NCBI GenBank assembly: GCA_963697675.1
Contig: CAVOOW010000006.1
Location: forward strand, 1,116,001-1,180,000
From: CAVOOW01 sp963697675
GTDB lineage: Bacteria > Actinomycetota > Actinomycetes > JACCUZ01
Length of the DNA stretch: 64,000 nt
Direction of reading: 5' to 3'
Below are positions 8,417 to 17,765 of this stretch, piece by piece. The translations under genes were made by a program, and so were the position numbers. Position 1 is the first letter of the stretch. Each line of letters opens with the position of its first letter. Below the pieces are notes generated by a model, which ran no database searches, was not told the origin of the DNA, and was given only the letters and a program-made list of their open reading frames with translations.

Positions 8417-11105
8417 GGTGGTTCACGCGTTGGCGGCCGGCGCTGCGCATCGCCCGCCGCGAGGCCCTTCGCGCGCGGAGTCGCAGCCTCCTCGTCATCG
8501 TCATGGTCGGGCTGCCGGTGCTGGCCATCGTCGCGCTCGACACCTTGGGACGCACCGCACAGGTGTCCGTCCCTGAAGGGCTCAGCCGGCAGATGGGCGC
8601 AGCCGACGCCGTGATCCGCTACCAGGGTGACGCGACGGCGGTGAGCCAGAATCCGACGCTCACCAGCTATGGCTCGATGGCCAGCGCGACAAAGGTGACG
8701 CCTCCGACCTCCGCAACGATCCACGCCCTGCTGGGCGAGCACAGCCGCGTCATCGACTTCACGGAGGGGGAAGCGGTCGTCGACACATCGGTCGGCGTCG
8801 CGCGACCTGCCGCCTTCGAACTCGACCTGCGTGACCCGATGGCCACGGGAATCTTCCGGCTCACCGCCGGCCGCCTTCCCCGCAACTCGCAGGAGGTTGT
8901 GGTCACCAGCCGGCTCGCCAGCCGCGGTTTCCGCGTCGGAAGCGACCTGACACTCCAGGCGGGCGGCGCGCGACGGGTGGTCGGGCTGGTGGAGTCCGGC
9001 AGCTCAGTGGACGCCAACGCCGCCATCGGGATGCCGGGCTCGCTCGGGCTCGCGGCGAGCGAGCGGAGTCAACGGTCCTGGCTGGTCGCGACGCCCGGCG
9101 GTGTCGACTGGACGACGGTCCGGCAGCTCAACACGCATGGCCTCCTGGTCCTGTCTCGCTCCGTCGTCGAGCACCCGCCGCCCGCGAGCGCCGTGGACCG
9201 CAACTTCTCGGAATCTTCCAGCATGGGCAGCGCGGAGCTCGCGGTGCTGGCACTCGTCGTGACCATGGCGCTGCTCGAGGTGGTCCTGCTCGCGGGGCCG
9301 GCCTTCGCTGTCGGAGCCCGACGCCAGCAGCGCGCCTTGGCCCTGATCACCGCCACGGGAGGTGAGCCACCCGACATCCGCCGGGTCGTGCTCGCGAGTG
9401 GTCTCGTGCTCGGGACGGCTGCGGCGGTCATCGGCTCGGCCGGCGGTGTCGCCATCGCGTGGCTCGCCCTCCCCGCTAGTGCAGCACTTCAGCACCGAGC
9501 GGCTCGGTCCGTTCGAGCTGTCGACCCGCGACATCACGGCCATCGCCGCATGTGGGCTCGTGAGCGCGGTGCTGGCCGCACTTGCACCCGCCATGCTCGC
9601 TGCGCGGCACGACGTCGTCGCCGTGCTCGCCGGACGCCGGGGCGAGACTCGCACGAGGCTTCGCTCGCCGTTGATCGGTGCGCTGCTGCTCGGGCTCGGC
9701 ATCGCCGGTGCAGTCCACGGTGCGCGTCAGGTCGGGGGCGAGACCTACATCACCGCATCAGCCATCGCCGCCGTACTCGGCATGGTGTTGTTGATCCCGG
9801 TCGCCGTCGCGCAGCTGGGCCGGGTCGCGCGGTGGTTGCCCCTTCCGGCGCGTTTCGCCGTGCGCGACGCCGCCCGGCACCGGAGTCGTACGGCGCCTGC
9901 GGTTGCCGCCGTCGCCGCAACCGTGGCGGGCGTGGTGGCGCTGGCTATCGGTGCGACGAGCGATGCGGCCGAGAACCGTGCGACCTATACACCGAGCGGG
10001 CCGGCGGGCGCGGCATTGGTCACTGCGTACGACGCGGTGCCCAGCGACTGGCCCGAGTTCGAGCGAGCCATCAGGACCCAGGTTCCGGGCGCGCACATCA
10101 CGGCGGTCCGGAGGTCTCAGCGACGGCCACCCGGCCTTCTCCGGCTCGCCGGCCAAGGTCGAGGTCGCCAGCCAGCTCACCTTCCGGCCCATCACGCGCG
10201 GCACGGCACCCGACGGCTATGCGTACACGTCCTCGCTGGGCTCGATGGTCCTCGCCGGCAAGGGCGCTCTCGACGCCCTCGGCCTGGACATGTCGCGAGC
10301 GCAGCGCACGGCCGCCGTGCGCACGCTCGACGCCGGCGGCGTGGTGCTGTTCGCCTACGACTACGACAAGCGGTCCTTCAGCCAGGCCGCGGTGACGAAG
10401 GTCGCCGGACCCAGTGACGGGAGCAAGGAACCCACGGAGGAGGGGCACTGGACGGTGCCCGCCAGCGTCGTGAACGTCCCCGGCACCGCTCTCCCCGCCG
10501 AAGCGATCGTCTCGGACGGGCTGCTGGCCCGCGCGGGGATGACCGCCCAGACGACAGCGCTGCTCGTCAACGGCGCGACCATCGGCAAGAGCCAGCAGGA
10601 CGCGATCACCGAGGCCGTCTCGGGGATCAACCCGGATGCGAATGTCGCGGTGGAGAGGGGCTATCACGACAACTCCACAACGGTGATCCTGCTGCTGCTC
10701 GGCGCCATCGGCGGCATTCTTGTCCTGGGCGGCACACTGACGGCGACGTTCCTCGCCTTGTCCGACGCGCGGCCCGACTTCGCGACGATGGGCGCCGTCG
10801 GTGCGGCACCTCGCACGCGACGGCTGGTGGCCGCCGCCTACGCCGCGACGATCGGGCTGGTGGGCGCCGTGCTGGGAGCGGCGGTCGGGTTCATCCCCGG
10901 CATCGCCGTCACGTTCCCGTTGACCGCTGCGTCGTGGCGGCCGAAGGGCAGCACGGACCTCAACGGCGTCCCGCTGCCGAGCCATTTCATCGACGTCCCC
11001 TGGCTGCTGGTGCTGGGCCTGGTGATCGCGTTGCCGATCGTCGCAGCCGCCGCCGTCGCTCTCTTCACCCGTTCGCGGCTGCCGATGGTGAGCCGCCTGT
11101 CATGA
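8413..11105 (+). CDS. FtsX-like ABC permease, paralogue of the previous gene (two surplus bases)
   Basis: The sequence aligns with the preceding permease from end to end, from the ALRIARREALRARSRS N-terminus to the RSRLPMVSRLS C-terminus. The frame changes twice. A fourth C near 9472 breaks ALPLVQHFSTERLGPF, and a surplus base near 10108 breaks the stretch before SDGHPAFSGSP. Removing both gives 896 residues, exactly the length of copy 1, which argues that the breaks are errors and not decay. The two permeases presumably form a heterodimer energised by the ATPase at 5004. The pair looks like a local tandem duplication. Confidence 0.85.
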
Positions 11106-11311
11106 CGATGACCAACCTGCGCCGCGAGCGGAAAGCCGCGCGCCGTCGTACCTTGCGTCTGTTGACCGAACGCCGGCTGGCGCACGTCTTGTGGACTCCC
11201 CCGCACCAGACTCGCCGTCAGAGTGGTGTGTCGGAGTCCACAACGTCGACGGGGGAGCGCTTGGCCCACGCGTCGATCTCGAGCACCGGACGCATGCCGA
11301 CCGACTCATAG
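11102..11311 (+). CDS. Possible small basic protein at operon end
   Basis: An ORF of 69 codons starts at an ATGA overlap with the second permease gene. Its first 30 residues are strongly basic (RRERKAARRR). It runs 94 bases into the convergent acetyltransferase gene, where its composition looks like antisense. It may be spurious; only the coupled start supports it. Confidence 0.22.
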   Translation: MTMTNLRRERKAARRRTLRLLTERRLAHVLWTPPHQTRRQSGVSESTTSTGERLAHASISSTGRMPTDS

Positions 11312-12183
11312 ACGCCGAGCGCGTTCGTCACGTTGGCGACGTCGACATGCAGGAGTACGGCGACGCGGCCCTCTCCCTGACAGGCCGAGAAGTAGTTGCG
11401 CAGCAACGCTTTTGCGACGCCGTGCCCTCGTCCGGCGGGGACGACTCCGAGGCGACGGACATAGCCCGCGTCGTCGTCCTCTTCGAACTGCCGCGTGCCC
11501 ACGAGCAGGCCCACGGGAGAGCCGTCGAGCTCGGCCAGCCACAGCGTGGACCAGCCGTCGCCGTGCTCGGTGAACCTCTTGCGGAAGGCGTCGAAGTCCT
11601 GTGCCACCTCGCCGTAGTGCTCGGTGAAGGACTCCTGGTCGATCGCGTGCGCCACGCGAAGGTCGGCGTCGTCTCCTTCGGACCGACGAACCTTCACGCC
11701 GGCGACCGGCTGTGGCTCGCCGACGGGCCCGTCGAAGTCGATGCGCATCCGGGTGAACGTGGTCGCGACCTCGAAGCCGCGCTCGCCGAGCCAGCCCCGA
11801 GTGCGTTCGTCCTGGCGATAGGCACCGATGTCGAAGACCGCGTGATCGTGACCAGCCTCGGCAGCCAGCTTGCGGCCGCGGTCCTCCAGGGTGGCGAGCG
11901 GCGCGACGCCGACGTCCGCGGCCCGCGACGGATGGACGTAGACGTCGATCTGGACCTTGGGGCTGTCCCCGATGCGCTGCACCCAGCCGTACGCGACCAG
12001 CGCGCCACCGTCGTCGTACCACCCCTGATGCTCCATGTTCTCGTTGCGCAGGTCGGCCTCCACTTCGGTCGCCGTGAAGTCCGTGCGGCCGAGGACGGCA
12101 AGGTCGGAGGCGCGGAGCAGCTCGGCGATGGCGGGGAGGTCATCGACGGCAACGGGGCGGCGGTGCAGGCCTGCGACGGTCAC
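11218..12183 (-). CDS. Tandem GNAT-domain acetyltransferase
   Basis: The GTG at 12183 gives 321 residues. Longer upstream frames would run into bpa antisense. The C-terminal half carries the acetyl-CoA loop VVPAGRGHGVAKALL and the ending NALGVYESVGMRPV, typical of GNAT enzymes. The N-terminal half is a second, weaker GNAT-like fold, as in mycothiol synthase and related double-GNAT proteins. No substrate can be assigned. It is divergent from bpa, with about 90 bases between the starts, and convergent with the permease operon. Confidence 0.82.
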   Translation of the reverse strand: MTVAGLHRRPVAVDDLPAIAELLRASDLAVLGRTDFTATEVEADLRNENMEHQGWYDDGGALVAYGWVQRIGDSPKVQIDVYVHPSRAADVGVAPLATLEDRGRKLAAEAGHDHAVFDIGAYRQDERTRGWLGERGFEVATTFTRMRIDFDGPVGEPQPVAGVKVRRSEGDDADLRVAHAIDQESFTEHYGEVAQDFDAFRKRFTEHGDGWSTLWLAELDGSPVGLLVGTRQFEEDDDAGYVRRLGVVPAGRGHGVAKALLRNYFSACQGEGRVAVLLHVDVANVTNALGVYESVGMRPVLEIDAWAKRSPVDVVDSDTPL

Positions 12184-12274
12184 GGGCGTGAGGATCGCAG
12201 GGCTGACCCCGCCCGCGCCACCGTGATTTCGATGCCGCCGTGCAGGCGTCGTGGTCGTGCGCGAGGATGACGTC

Positions 12275-12883
12275 ATGAGCGACAACCCCTTCTCCTTCTT
12301 GTCCTCCGGCCCGGCCGACACAGCGGACGCTCCTGGCACCCTTGGTTCCGGCGATTCCGACGAGACACCGCGGGTCGTCGTGGTGGGGCCGGACGGCATG
12401 GCGGTCGAGATGGCACCCGACTCCGAGGGCGGCGACGAACGCTCGCTCACCGAGCTGGTGGACCAGCCGGCCAAGGTCATGCGCATCGGCAGCATGATCA
12501 AGCAGCTGCTCGAAGAGGTGCGCGGATCCTCGCTCGACGAGGCGAGCCGGTCGCGGCTCAAGGAGATCCACCGGCGCTCGATCAAGGAGCTCGAGGAGGG
12601 CCTCGCGCCCGAGCTGATCGAAGAGCTCGAGCGCCTCTCGCTGCCGTTCGCCGACGATGCGATCCCGTCCGAGTCGGAGCTGCGGATCGCTCAGGCACAG
12701 CTGGTCGGCTGGCTGGAAGGGCTCTTCCACGGCATCCAGACGGCGCTGTTCGCCCAGCAGATGGCCGCTCGCGCGCAGTTCGAGGAGATGCGCCGCCGCG
12801 CGTTGCCGCCCGGCATGTCCGCCGGCGATGGCGGCCCGCCGCAGCGCGGCCCGCAGGGCACCGGCACCGGCCAGTACCTCTAG
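12275..12883 (+). CDS. bpa: Bacterial proteasome activator Bpa (DUF2587)
   Basis: This 202-residue protein has an acidic disordered N-terminus, a central helical bundle (about residues 65-175, including KVMRIGSMIKQLLEEVR and LVGWLEGLFHGIQTALF) and the C-terminal motif GQYL. In Mycobacterium tuberculosis the same C-terminus docks Bpa onto the 20S proteasome to open its gate without ATP. The organism should therefore carry prcBA, which is not in this window. Start ATG 12275 (MSDNPFSF) is preferred over the 12251 GTG because it matches the family start. A repeat element lies 20 bases after its stop. Confidence 0.93.
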   Translation: MSDNPFSFLSSGPADTADAPGTLGSGDSDETPRVVVVGPDGMAVEMAPDSEGGDERSLTELVDQPAKVMRIGSMIKQLLEEVRGSSLDEASRSRLKEIHRRSIKELEEGLAPELIEELERLSLPFADDAIPSESELRIAQAQLVGWLEGLFHGIQTALFAQQMAARAQFEEMRRRALPPGMSAGDGGPPQRGPQGTGTGQYL

Positions 12884-12900
12884 CGCGCCCCCCCGCCCTT

Positions 12901-12990
12901 TCAAAGTCGATCATGCAGTAACCGACAGGGCGGGGCATCACCGCAGGTCAGCGGCCCCGCATTTCAAAGTCGATCATGCAGGACTTGGGA
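12901..12990. repeat. Intergenic repeat, core AAAGTCGATCATGCA, + orientation (two cores)
   Basis: Cores lie at 12903-12917 and 12966-12980, separated by a conserved middle module related to CATCGCCGCAGGTCAG. They start 20 bases after the bpa stop, behind a run of C. From 12991 to the phosphatase stop at 13207 I see no gene and no further structure. Confidence 0.85.
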
Positions 12991-13206
12991 GCCCGCGTAG
13001 TTCGCCGCAGGAGCATCACCGCGAAACGTTCACGCTGAGCCACGCGATGCGGCGGCCCGCCACCACGGCGCACTGGTCGGTTGCGCAGGTGGTCCGCGCC
13101 GTTCCCGCTGCCCCCGTCACCACTCCGCGGGGGTACGAACGGCGCGCGCCCGCCGCGCGTACGCCTGACGATCTTGGTCCGTCGGCCTGCCCGCGACGCG
13201 GCTTGA

Positions 13207-14064
13207 CTAGTCGCGCGGCAGGTCGAAGACGCGCTCCAGCACCTGCGCGACACCGTCGTCCACCGGATCTCCGGTGCGCCTTTCCACGGCCGCCAAGACC
13301 TCAGGGTGAGCGCCCGCGACGGCGTAGGCGGTGCCCGCCCAGGCGAGCATCGCGAGGTCGTTCGGCATGTCACCGAAGGCGATCACGTCGGCGGCGTCGA
13401 TGCCGCGTTCGGCGCAGAGCTCGGCCAGGGTCGTTGCCTTGGACACCCCCGGCGCGGACACCTCGAGCAGCCCCTCGGTCGACGAGTGGGTGAACTCGGC
13501 CAGGTCTCCCACGACCTCGCGTGCAGCGGCAAGCAGCCGGTCGGCGTCCATCGACTCGTGGCGGATGAGCAGCTTGACCGTGGTGTCGGCGAAGATCTTG
13601 TCGATGGAGCCGAGGGTTGGCTCGAGGCCGACGTCCCACCGGGGCCGGTAGGCATGTTCGCGCGCATAGCCGTCGAGGGTCTCGACGGCGAAGGCGACGT
13701 CAGGCAGCGTCTCCCGCAGCCGACGGGTGATCTCCAGGCCGATCTCGACGGCGATCGGGTGGTGGGCGACGACCTGCTCGGTGTGCAGGTCATAGACGAT
13801 CGCGCCGTTCGCGCAGATCGCGAGGCCGGTGTGCCCCGTGCGCTCGGACACCACGCGCAGCCAGCGGGGCGGACGGCCGGTGACGAACACGACAGGCACG
13901 CCGAGCTCCTCGACGCGCTGCAGGGCGCGGACCGTGCGATCGCTGATCTCGCCCTCCGGGCCGATGATCGTGCCGTCCAGGTCGGTCGCGACCAGCCGTG
14001 GGCGCCACCCGCGAGGCCCGACCTCAGCTCGCTGTTCGTCCTCCGAAGCCACGTTCACCGTCAC
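13207..14064 (-). CDS. HAD-superfamily (Cof-type) phosphatase
   Basis: The nucleophile motif ATDLDGTII, the VTGRP motif II and the late FGDMPND motif define a Cof-like HAD phosphatase with a C2 cap (about residues 85-190). Lys in the STVKL-like region and SKATTLAEL are consistent. Such enzymes dephosphorylate sugar phosphates or cofactors; the substrate is unknown. Several GTGs lie in line at the start. GTG 14064 has AGGAGG five bases upstream, and the GTG at 14070 overlaps that sequence. The protein is about 285 residues. The gene sits between two repeat clusters and reads towards bpa. Confidence 0.85.
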   Translation of the reverse strand: MTVNVASEDEQRAEVGPRGWRPRLVATDLDGTIIGPEGEISDRTVRALQRVEELGVPVVFVTGRPPRWLRVVSERTGHTGLAICANGAIVYDLHTEQVVAHHPIAVEIGLEITRRLRETLPDVAFAVETLDGYAREHAYRPRWDVGLEPTLGSIDKIFADTTVKLLIRHESMDADRLLAAAREVVGDLAEFTHSSTEGLLEVSAPGVSKATTLAELCAERGIDAADVIAFGDMPNDLAMLAWAGTAYAVAGAHPEVLAAVERRTGDPVDDGVAQVLERVFDLPRD

Positions 14065-14080
14065 CCCCACCTCCTTCCCC

Positions 14081-14316
14081 GTCGATCATGCAGTAACCGA
14101 CGGCGCCCGCATGACTGCAGGTCACCGCCGCGAAATTCAAAGTCGATCATGCAGCAACCTGCATCGCCGTCCAGCTTGTGCATGGATCGACTCGGAAATG
14201 CCGCCGCTGACCAACCGCAGCAGATCGTCGTGTCGGTTACTGCATGATCGATTTGGATTTTCGGGGCTCTGACCTGCAGCGATGCGCGCGGCTCCAGGTT
14301 GTGCATGATCGACTTT
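14081..14316. repeat. Repeat cluster: two + cores facing two - cores
   Basis: Cores read forward at 14081-14092 (truncated) and 14139-14153, and reverse at 14241-14255 and 14302-14316. Together they make an inverted pair around about 85 bases. The reverse half ends 19 bases after the lyase stop at 14335, in the lyase's own reading orientation. The forward half lies just upstream of the phosphatase start. Confidence 0.8.
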
Positions 14317-14334
14317 GAAGAAGGGGGTGGGGAG

Positions 14335-15486
14335 CTAGGGCGTGGGGGAGACGAGGGAGGCGATGATGTCGCGGACCTGCTCGGGGGTGAAGTCGAGCGT
14401 CGCGTCGCCGACGGTCAGCTCCACGCGACGCCAGCCGGCCAGCTCGGACGGCGCGCTGCGCAGGCCGACCCAGAGCTTGGCCTCGGTCACGTGCCGCAAG
14501 GCTGCCGCGCGATAGGAGTCCGCGTCGGTGCGTAGGTGCAGATGCATCATCGGTGTCTGCGGCGGGTCGGGCCGCACCTGGACACCGGCAACGCCATCGA
14601 GGGCGCCGGCAATCGCGCGCGCGTGCGCGACATAGCGAGCCATCCGCGGCAGCCGGTCGCGCAGCCCCACCAGACCGGCCGCGGCGTAGGGCCACATCGC
14701 AAACAGCGTCCCGCCATGCCGCGACCGCCACTCGCGGGCCTGCGCGACCAGGCTCTCGTCGCCCGCCAGGCAGCATCCGGCCAACCCGCCGAGACCCTTG
14801 TAGAACGAGACGTAAACGCTGTCGAACAGCGCCGCGATCTCATGCACGCGCTTGCCGAAGTACGGCGTGCACTCCCACAGCCGGGCACCGTCCAAGTGCA
14901 CGGCCGCGCCTGTCTCTCGTACGAAGGCAACCTGCGCACGCAAGTCGTGCCACGACGGCAGCATGCCGCCGATTTCCCTTTGTGGCAGCTCGAAAACGAC
15001 CGCCGCGAGTGGCTCCTTCACGGCTGCCAGATCCTCGAGGGTCAGAAGCTCGCTCGCGTCTCCGACCGTGCGACCGACCAGCCCGTGCAGGCGCTGATAG
15101 GCCTTGTCCTCGTGCAGCTCGAGATGGCACGTCGGGTGAAATGCTACGACGCGACGACCGGAGCGGTCCGCGTGCACTCGCAACGCGATCTGCTGGGCCA
15201 TCGTGCCGCTCGGCATGAACACGACGGCGGGTTTGCCGAGCAGCTCCTGCACGCGAGCTTCGAGCGCAGTCACCGCGCCACCTGCCCCGTACGTGTCCGC
15301 ACCCAGGTCGTCGCCCAGCGAACCGATCTCGGCGAGCATCTCCGCCGGGGAGGGTCGCCCCCGACCCATCAGGAAGCTCGTGCACTGGGCACGCAGCTCG
15401 TCGTCGGTCGGCTCGACGGGCTCCTCGACCACCGGCTCGACGCTCGTCACCTGGCCGAACGTGGCACTTCCCGAACCCTCGATCAT
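14335..15486 (-). CDS. Threonine-aldolase / beta-eliminating lyase family PLP enzyme
   Basis: This is a PLP fold-type I protein of the low-specificity threonine aldolase family. Visible are the N-terminal DTYGAGGAVTALE, the HLDGARLWE aspartate motif and the cofactor lysine in VSFYKGLGGLAG. It has 383 residues, some 30 longer than most members at the N-terminus. Its start overlaps the serS stop (ATGA at 15483-15486), so it is translated with serS. It probably cleaves threonine-like beta-hydroxy amino acids to glycine and an aldehyde. The biological link to seryl-tRNA synthesis, perhaps through glycine/serine supply, is inference. Confidence 0.85.
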   Translation of the reverse strand: MIEGSGSATFGQVTSVEPVVEEPVEPTDDELRAQCTSFLMGRGRPSPAEMLAEIGSLGDDLGADTYGAGGAVTALEARVQELLGKPAVVFMPSGTMAQQIALRVHADRSGRRVVAFHPTCHLELHEDKAYQRLHGLVGRTVGDASELLTLEDLAAVKEPLAAVVFELPQREIGGMLPSWHDLRAQVAFVRETGAAVHLDGARLWECTPYFGKRVHEIAALFDSVYVSFYKGLGGLAGCCLAGDESLVAQAREWRSRHGGTLFAMWPYAAAGLVGLRDRLPRMARYVAHARAIAGALDGVAGVQVRPDPPQTPMMHLHLRTDADSYRAAALRHVTEAKLWVGLRSAPSELAGWRRVELTVGDATLDFTPEQVRDIIASLVSPTP

Positions 15487-16748
15487 TTCGCGACGGGCTC
15501 CAGAACCTCACGACCACCAAGGAAGGGCCGCAGCGCCTGGGGCACGACGACGGAGCCGTCCGCCTGCTGGTGGTTCTCGAGGATCGCCACGATCCATCGA
15601 GTGGTGGCCAGCGTCCCGTTGAGGGTGGCGAGCGGCGTCACGCCCTCGGCCTCGCGCACGCGCATCCGCAGCCGGCGGGCCTGGAAGGTCGTGCAGTTCG
15701 AGGTCGAGGTCAGCTCGCGATAGCGACCCTGCGTCGGCACCCACGCCTCGCAGTCGAACTTCCGGGTCGCCGACAACCCGAGGTCCCCGGCAGCGACGTC
15801 GATCACGCGGTAGGGCACCTCGACCTTGGCCAGCATCTCCTTCTCCCACGCGAGCAGCCGGCGGTGCTCGGCCTGCGCCTCGTCCGGGTGGCAGTAGGAG
15901 AACATCTCGATCTTGTCGAACTGGTGCACGCGGATGATGCCCTGCGTGTCCTTGCCGTAGGACCCCGCCTCGCGACGGAAGCACGTCGACCAGCCCGCAT
16001 AACGCAGCGGCAGCTGGTCGGCGTCGATGATCTCGTCCATGTGGAACGCCGCGAGCGGCACCTCCGAGGTGCCGACGAGATAGAGGTCGTCGTCGGGCAG
16101 CCGGTAGACGTCCTTCGCGGCCTGGCCGAGAAAGCCGGTGCCCTCCATGGCTTCCGTCTTCACGAGCACAGGCGGGATCACGGGTACGAAGCCCGCCGCC
16201 GTCGCCTGGGCCATCGCGAGGTTGAGCATCGCGAGCTGCAGCTGCGCCCCCACTCCGGTCAGGAAGTAGAAACGCGCACCGGACACCTTCGCGCCGCGCT
16301 CCATGTCGATGCCGCCGAGCCGTCGCCCGAGCTCGACGTGGTCGAGCGGCTCGAAGTCGAACACCGGCGGCTCGCCGACGTGCTCAAGGACGACGTAGTC
16401 GTCCTCCCCGCCCGCAGGCACGCCCTGTTCCACGATGTTGGGCAACCGAGCGAACAACTCGTCGTACGCCGACGCGGCTTCTGTCTGTGCCACATCCGCG
16501 GCCTTGACCAGGGCAGAGAGCTCCTTGGTACGCGCGAGCAGGGCCGCCTTCTCGTCACCGCTCGCCTTGGCGACCTGGCGGCCGAGGTCCTTCTGCTCGG
16601 CGCGCAGGTTGTCGTAGCGCGTGATGGTCTCGCGGCGGCTCGAGTCCGCGGCGATCACGGCATCGACGAGGCCCTCGTCCTCCCCTCGGGCGCGCTGCGA
16701 CGCGCGTACGGCGTCGGGGTCGTCACGGACGAGTCGGGGATCGAGCAT
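15483..16748 (-). CDS. serS: Seryl-tRNA synthetase
   Basis: This class II aminoacyl-tRNA synthetase charges tRNA-Ser. It has 421 residues, beginning MLDPRLVRDDPDAVR as in the family. The N-terminal coiled-coil arm is at about residues 30-105. Class II motif 2 appears as FRREAGSYGKDTQGIIRVHQFDK and motif 3 near the C-terminal NGTLATTRWIVAILENHQ. Starts further upstream (to 16874) are excluded because a TACGCT -10 element lies 6 bases before this ATG. It is the first gene of an operon with the lyase and is divergent from the PAP2 pair. Confidence 0.97.
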   Translation of the reverse strand: MLDPRLVRDDPDAVRASQRARGEDEGLVDAVIAADSSRRETITRYDNLRAEQKDLGRQVAKASGDEKAALLARTKELSALVKAADVAQTEAASAYDELFARLPNIVEQGVPAGGEDDYVVLEHVGEPPVFDFEPLDHVELGRRLGGIDMERGAKVSGARFYFLTGVGAQLQLAMLNLAMAQATAAGFVPVIPPVLVKTEAMEGTGFLGQAAKDVYRLPDDDLYLVGTSEVPLAAFHMDEIIDADQLPLRYAGWSTCFRREAGSYGKDTQGIIRVHQFDKIEMFSYCHPDEAQAEHRRLLAWEKEMLAKVEVPYRVIDVAAGDLGLSATRKFDCEAWVPTQGRYRELTSTSNCTTFQARRLRMRVREAEGVTPLATLNGTLATTRWIVAILENHQQADGSVVVPQALRPFLGGREVLEPVAK

Positions 16749-16754
16749 GCACGG

Positions 16755-16760
16755 AGCGTA
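16755..16760 (-). promoter_or_regulatory. -10 element TACGCT for leaderless serS mRNA
   Basis: On the minus strand TACGCT is followed by six bases (CCGTGC) and the serS ATG. There is no Shine-Dalgarno. Confidence 0.45.
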
Positions 16761-16840
16761 TCCAGCCTCCCCGCACCCGCGCGCACCGATAACGTGCGAA
16801 GCATCGCCCGCGCCCACGGCGAATTCGCCATGGTTGAGCC

Positions 16841-16868
16841 GAAATGATCTCGGAACCGTGATCATTTC
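16841..16868. promoter_or_regulatory. Perfect 9-base dyad in the serS/PAP2 divergent region
   Basis: GAAATGATC (16841-16849) and GATCATTTC (16860-16868) are exact reverse complements 10 bases apart. The dyad lies between two divergent operons, upstream of the PAP2 gene and about 90 bases upstream of serS. It looks like a protein binding site; no regulator is identified. Confidence 0.5.
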
Positions 16869-16916
16869 CAACAAGCGCAGGCATTGCGACGGGCAGAAAG
16901 GGGTACGACCGCCTCT

Positions 16917-17765
16917 GTGCTGAGACGACGGCTGCTGCTCCCGCCCGAGGAACGGACCGAGCCTGGCCCACCGAGCAGGTCGCTGGCCGGGCGCCTAGCC
17001 CTGGGTGGCCTGGCGGCGCTGGCCGTTGCCGTCCCCTTCACCCTGCTGGCACTGCTGGTCCTCGGCAACTGGGCGCCGCTGGCCAGGCTCGACGCACGTG
17101 TCGCGAACAACCTCAACGCGTACGCGAGCGACCGGCCACACCTGGTCGACGCGCTCGACACCTTCGCAGTCGTCCTCGACCCCTGGGTCTTCCGTGTCGC
17201 GGTCTTCGCGGTCGCCGCCTGGCTCTGGCATCGCGGCGCCGGGCGCCTCGCGGTCTGGGCCGTGACGACCATGGTCATCGGCGGCGTGCTCGGGATCCTG
17301 CTCAAGGCGATCGTCACCCGGGCCCGCCCGACCTTCGACCAGCCGGTCGCTCATGCCGGCGGCTACAGCTTTCCCAGCGGGCACGCGCTCAACTCGTTCC
17401 TGGGCGTCGGCGTGCTCATCCTCGTCTTCCTGCCGGTCCTGTCCCGGGCCGGCCGATGGCTCGCGTACGTGCTCGGCGGCGCAGTCGTGCTGCTCACCGG
17501 CTTCGACCGCGTCGCCCTCGGCGTCCACTACGTGAGCGACGTCGTGGCCGGCTGGATCGTCGCCCTCGCCTGCCTCGTCGGCACCGCGGGCGCCTTCGAG
17601 GTCTGGCGCCGCGAACACGGCCGGGCCGCGTCCAGCCCGACTCAAGGTGTCGATCCCGACGCCGCCGACGAGATGTCCGACGACCCGACGGACGCGGCGA
17701 AACCCACTGCCCGTGCAAGCGAAGGGCCGCAAGACGCGGCGCGACCCGAAAGCAGGCTCCCATGA
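16917..17765 (+). CDS. PAP2-family membrane phosphatase (first of a tandem pair)
   Basis: This is a six-helix membrane phosphatase with the three PAP2 signatures: KAIVTRARP, YSFPSGH and the late GVHYVSD, although the usual Ser-Arg of the last motif is replaced by FDRVALG. Likely substrates are phosphatidic acid, undecaprenyl pyrophosphate or phosphatidylglycerol phosphate. A TTG at 16884 would add 11 residues. GTG 16917 is preferred because AAAGGGG lies about 13 bases ahead. The charged C-terminal tail (about residues 240-280) is variable. Its stop overlaps the next start by 4 bases (ATGA, 17762). Confidence 0.85.
   Translation: MLRRRLLLPPEERTEPGPPSRSLAGRLALGGLAALAVAVPFTLLALLVLGNWAPLARLDARVANNLNAYASDRPHLVDALDTFAVVLDPWVFRVAVFAVAAWLWHRGAGRLAVWAVTTMVIGGVLGILLKAIVTRARPTFDQPVAHAGGYSFPSGHALNSFLGVGVLILVFLPVLSRAGRWLAYVLGGAVVLLTGFDRVALGVHYVSDVVAGWIVALACLVGTAGAFEVWRREHGRAASSPTQGVDPDAADEMSDDPTDAAKPTARASEGPQDAARPESRLP

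Noticed and set aside
12901..14316. Composite transposon around the HAD phosphatase
   Set aside because: No transposase and no visible target duplications, and the repeats are better explained by attachment to gene 3' ends.
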